Source: Casuarina equisetifolia (Eukaryota > Streptophyta > Magnoliopsida > Fagales > Casuarinaceae). From it: a stretch of DNA of 64,000 nt. A model generated the notes under the pieces. It was given only the letters and a program-made list of their open reading frames with translations. It searched no databases and was not told where the DNA came from. The translations under genes and the position numbers were made by a program. Numbering within the stretch: position 1 is the stretch's first letter; every line of letters starts with the position of its first letter. Positions 61,856-64,000 of this stretch are shown here, one piece after another. The DNA lies in contig CM052354.1 of the NCBI GenBank assembly GCA_028551475.1, positions 20,111,258-20,175,257 of the forward strand, written 5' to 3'.

Positions 61856-63769
61856 TGGAGACCCAACGGATGTTATGCAGACAGAACGTAGTGAAGTCTG
61901 CAGCTTTCTGTTTCCATTCTTCTGAAGCCACGAGAAGTTCATCTCAGAGGCCCTGGATGTGAAATGGGAGAGAAGCTTGAGCAATTAGTTGAAGGAAAAC
62001 TGTCTTATAAGGTGCACCATTTAGTTCCTCACATGGAAGCTATCAGGATCTCGTTTTCAACTTTCTTTTTCATTTGTATAATGTTCGCAATATCTTAATC
62101 TTTCCCCATCTTCTGTGGCATCTATCTTAGTGCGATAATCTTCTTCCTCAAAGAGAAACAGCAAAAACATCTTGCTTTCTGCAGTTATTTAGCTGTGTTG
62201 TTGGCTTCACGTAGCAAAATGATGGAAGTGTTGGCTTCCATTCAAGGTGCAGCAGTCGTAGCTACTGGTGGGATTTCTTTGTTAAGATCTCCTGTGTTAT
62301 TATTAGCTTAGTGCTTCTTCACCTCATTCTTTGTCATTTGGGTAAACCAGGTCCTCATATCCGAATTCTTAGTTTGATATGTTTAAAATCCTACTTTTGG
62401 TACATTAATATCGAAATCCTTGATGTCTGCAACTCTTCCTCTATTTTTCTTAAAATAATGGGTGCCTTGAACTTCATTAGTGTTAAAACTAAGGATTCAT
62501 ATCAGAAATTCAAATCTTAAAAGTTAAGATAACACAACACAGAAGGAGATCTTAGCAACCCTAAGGATGTCTCAAGGAGAGGAAACTCTAAGGACAAAGC
62601 TAAGCCCGGAAACAAGTCACCTAATGAAAAGGCCAACGTCAAAAGCATTAGAAGCACGTCAAGTATTGAACAGGGCAAAATTAAAAGCATTGAGAAAGTG
62701 TTAAAAGATTCATTTTCTCTTTAAAACCGACTAATAAACTTGGGCACCGAAATCATTTGAGAAGGCTCGTTCCCTCCTTGAAACCAGCTAGTAAGATAGC
62801 TTTATGTTTTTTATTTTAAAGAAAATTTCCAAATAAGATTTAAATAATGTGGAACAACCTATACTATTCTTAACAAATACACGAGTAAAGGGAAAGAAAT
62901 TGAGAGAAAAAAGTTAGTAGGAGAAACAAAATATGAACCCCTCGAGCTATTTTATTGAAAAAATAGCTAGAGTGATAGTAGAAAAAATTTGAATTAATAG
63001 AATAAAGAAACAGTAAGAAAAATTTATTACATAATGTTATTTACATATTACAACTGATTATTGAACGTATATAGTCTGTTATTCACAAAGTTAACAGTAG
63101 ATGAAACCCCAAGAACATAGTATTGACAATTCCGCTTCATACTATTCTCTAATTTCCGCCATATTAAAACTGTTAATGAAACCCACAGGAGAATGAAAGA
63201 ATATCTGCACACCTGGGGGAAAAAAGAATAAAGGAAACAGAATGTAGCTCAAAACAGCCAAAAGAAAAAGAGGGGCATTAATCCAAAGAGTGGGGGAAAA
63301 AAGGATGTAGAATGAAAGTAAATTTTTGCAAATGTACCGATTCGAATATCAACCCAAAAGCTTGCCAATTTGGGATTTACAAGAAAATCACATTTGTGTA
63401 TACGCTACACCAGGGCTCTACAAGAAATGCTGATTGATTTCTTGGCCATCTCTCAAAGCCCCTAAATTGGTCAAGAGATACAGGGATGATCCTCGTATGC
63501 CTGAATTAGAGATCTTGGAAATCTAGGAAAGAAAATCTTTTCTTTTTTCTCTAAATTTGAAATGTAAATCTAAGTGTCAGGCATGAGCAACAGCTTTGCA
63601 ACAAAGTATTGAACTAGCATGCTTGCGCTAACATAGCCAACATCATTCATATATACATACCCACTTCACTCAGTGCCACATACTTCACAGGTCCCAAGTC
63701 AATGAACGCCAATAAGCCCATCACTATTTTCAATTAACAAACTGGTTAAACCAGAAAAGAAACATACCT
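61856..63769. other. 3' flank of NLR 2 and spacer
   Basis: To about 62,530 it matches the NLR 1 3' flank. At about 62,205-62,310 lies the second copy of the severed CNL start (MEVLASIQGAAVVATGG, closed by a TAG soon after). From 62,530 on the DNA is AT-rich. The last 700 bases are likely 3' UTR of the next minus-strand gene. Confidence 0.5.
62205..62311 (+). pseudogene. Severed 5' end of a further CNL gene, copy 2
   Basis: Homologous to 53,966-54,113. The sequence reads CACGTAGCAAAATGATGGAAGTG, here split as CACGTAGCAAAATG and ATGGAAGTG, and then encodes MEVLASIQGAAVVATGG before a stop at 62309-62311. It is a remnant, not a gene. Confidence 0.38.
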
Positions 63770-64000
63770 CTAATCAAACTCTTCACCTTTATCTTCAGAA
63801 TGATTCTCCATTTTCAGGCCTGTTTTGTCACTATTTACAAACTTGAGTTGAGCCTCCATTCTTAAGCTCTCTCTATTATTTACAACCTCAAGCCGTGTCT
63901 TTGTCTTCGGGCCGTAATTAGTATTTACAAAGCCCTTGGTTTCTACAAGCATCTGAGAACCCTCTGATTCAGTTTCTTCAATGCCATTGCGAAATTCTGC
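63770..64000 (-). CDS. Unrecognised protein, 3' end only (runs off right edge)
   Basis: Seventy-seven codons are open from the window edge to TAG at 63770. The peptide is charged and hydrophilic and ends HSEDKGEEFD. It contains three loosely repeated pieces, each with a valine-asparagine core (GFVNTN, EVVNNR, KFVNSD), spaced about 16-20 residues apart. I do not recognise the family, and an intron boundary within this piece cannot be excluded. The gene body lies to the right of the window. Confidence 0.55.
   Translation of the reverse strand, partial: AEFRNGIEETESEGSQMLVETKGFVNTNYGPKTKTRLEVVNNRESLRMEAQLKFVNSDKTGLKMENHSEDKGEEFD

Noticed and set aside
1-64000. CRISPR arrays, bacterial operons, riboswitches or rRNA genes.
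   Set aside because: None seen. The window is ordinary plant nuclear DNA, and all direct repeats are microsatellites, intron or exon duplications, or the NLR segment.

Overview
This is nuclear DNA of a flowering plant. The genes have many GT-AG introns, the intergenic DNA is AT-rich with microsatellites and decayed repeats, and the gene families are plant ones. Gene content and the style of the resistance-gene pair fit a woody eudicot, most likely grapevine (Vitis). That species call is inference.

Layout, positions 1-46,700: a C2H2 zinc-finger gene cut by the left edge (-), a long gene-poor stretch (1.7-8.5 kb), histone H2A (+), two GeBP/STKR-type regulator genes in tandem (-), a class I formin (-, 6 exons, about 6.8 kb), a class VI-type small heat-shock protein (+), a tRNA-Ala(AGC), a kinesin-14 of the ATK1/ATK3 type (+, 17 exons), a PsbQ-like thylakoid lumen protein (-), a group IVc bHLH of the ILR3 type (+), a plastid DUF1995 protein (+), and the xylan-related glycosyltransferase GAUT12/IRX8 (-). 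I rebuilt every exon junction by hand. All multi-exon models close in frame to lengths close to those of their Arabidopsis relatives.

From memory of the Arabidopsis map, the order zinc finger - H2A - formin FH5 - HSP21.7 - kinesin ATK3 - ILR3 - GAUT12 is that of At5g54630 to At5g54690. The left two thirds is therefore a conserved ancestral block. The GeBP pair, the tRNA, the PsbQ-like gene and the DUF1995 gene are extra in this window relative to that run. The genes act separately (chromatin, actin, proteostasis, spindle, photosynthetic electron transport, iron/stress transcription, cell-wall synthesis), so the block is collinear rather than a pathway cluster.

Positions 47,000-63,000 differ in character: a duplicated segment carrying two intronless CC-NB-LRR resistance genes, both broken. 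The first has three in-frame stops and no frameshift; the second has one stop and three frame changes. Each is preceded by a shared 1.3-kb repeat containing an LTR-like stretch and followed by what looks like the severed 5' end of another resistance gene. The last 231 bases are the 3' coding end of an unrecognised minus-strand gene.

The points most worth checking are the frame break in GeBP gene 1, the four-fold 51-52 residue repeat in GeBP gene 2, the unexplained coding-like exon behind the formin stop, and the structure of the resistance-gene array. I found no clearly new biological system.
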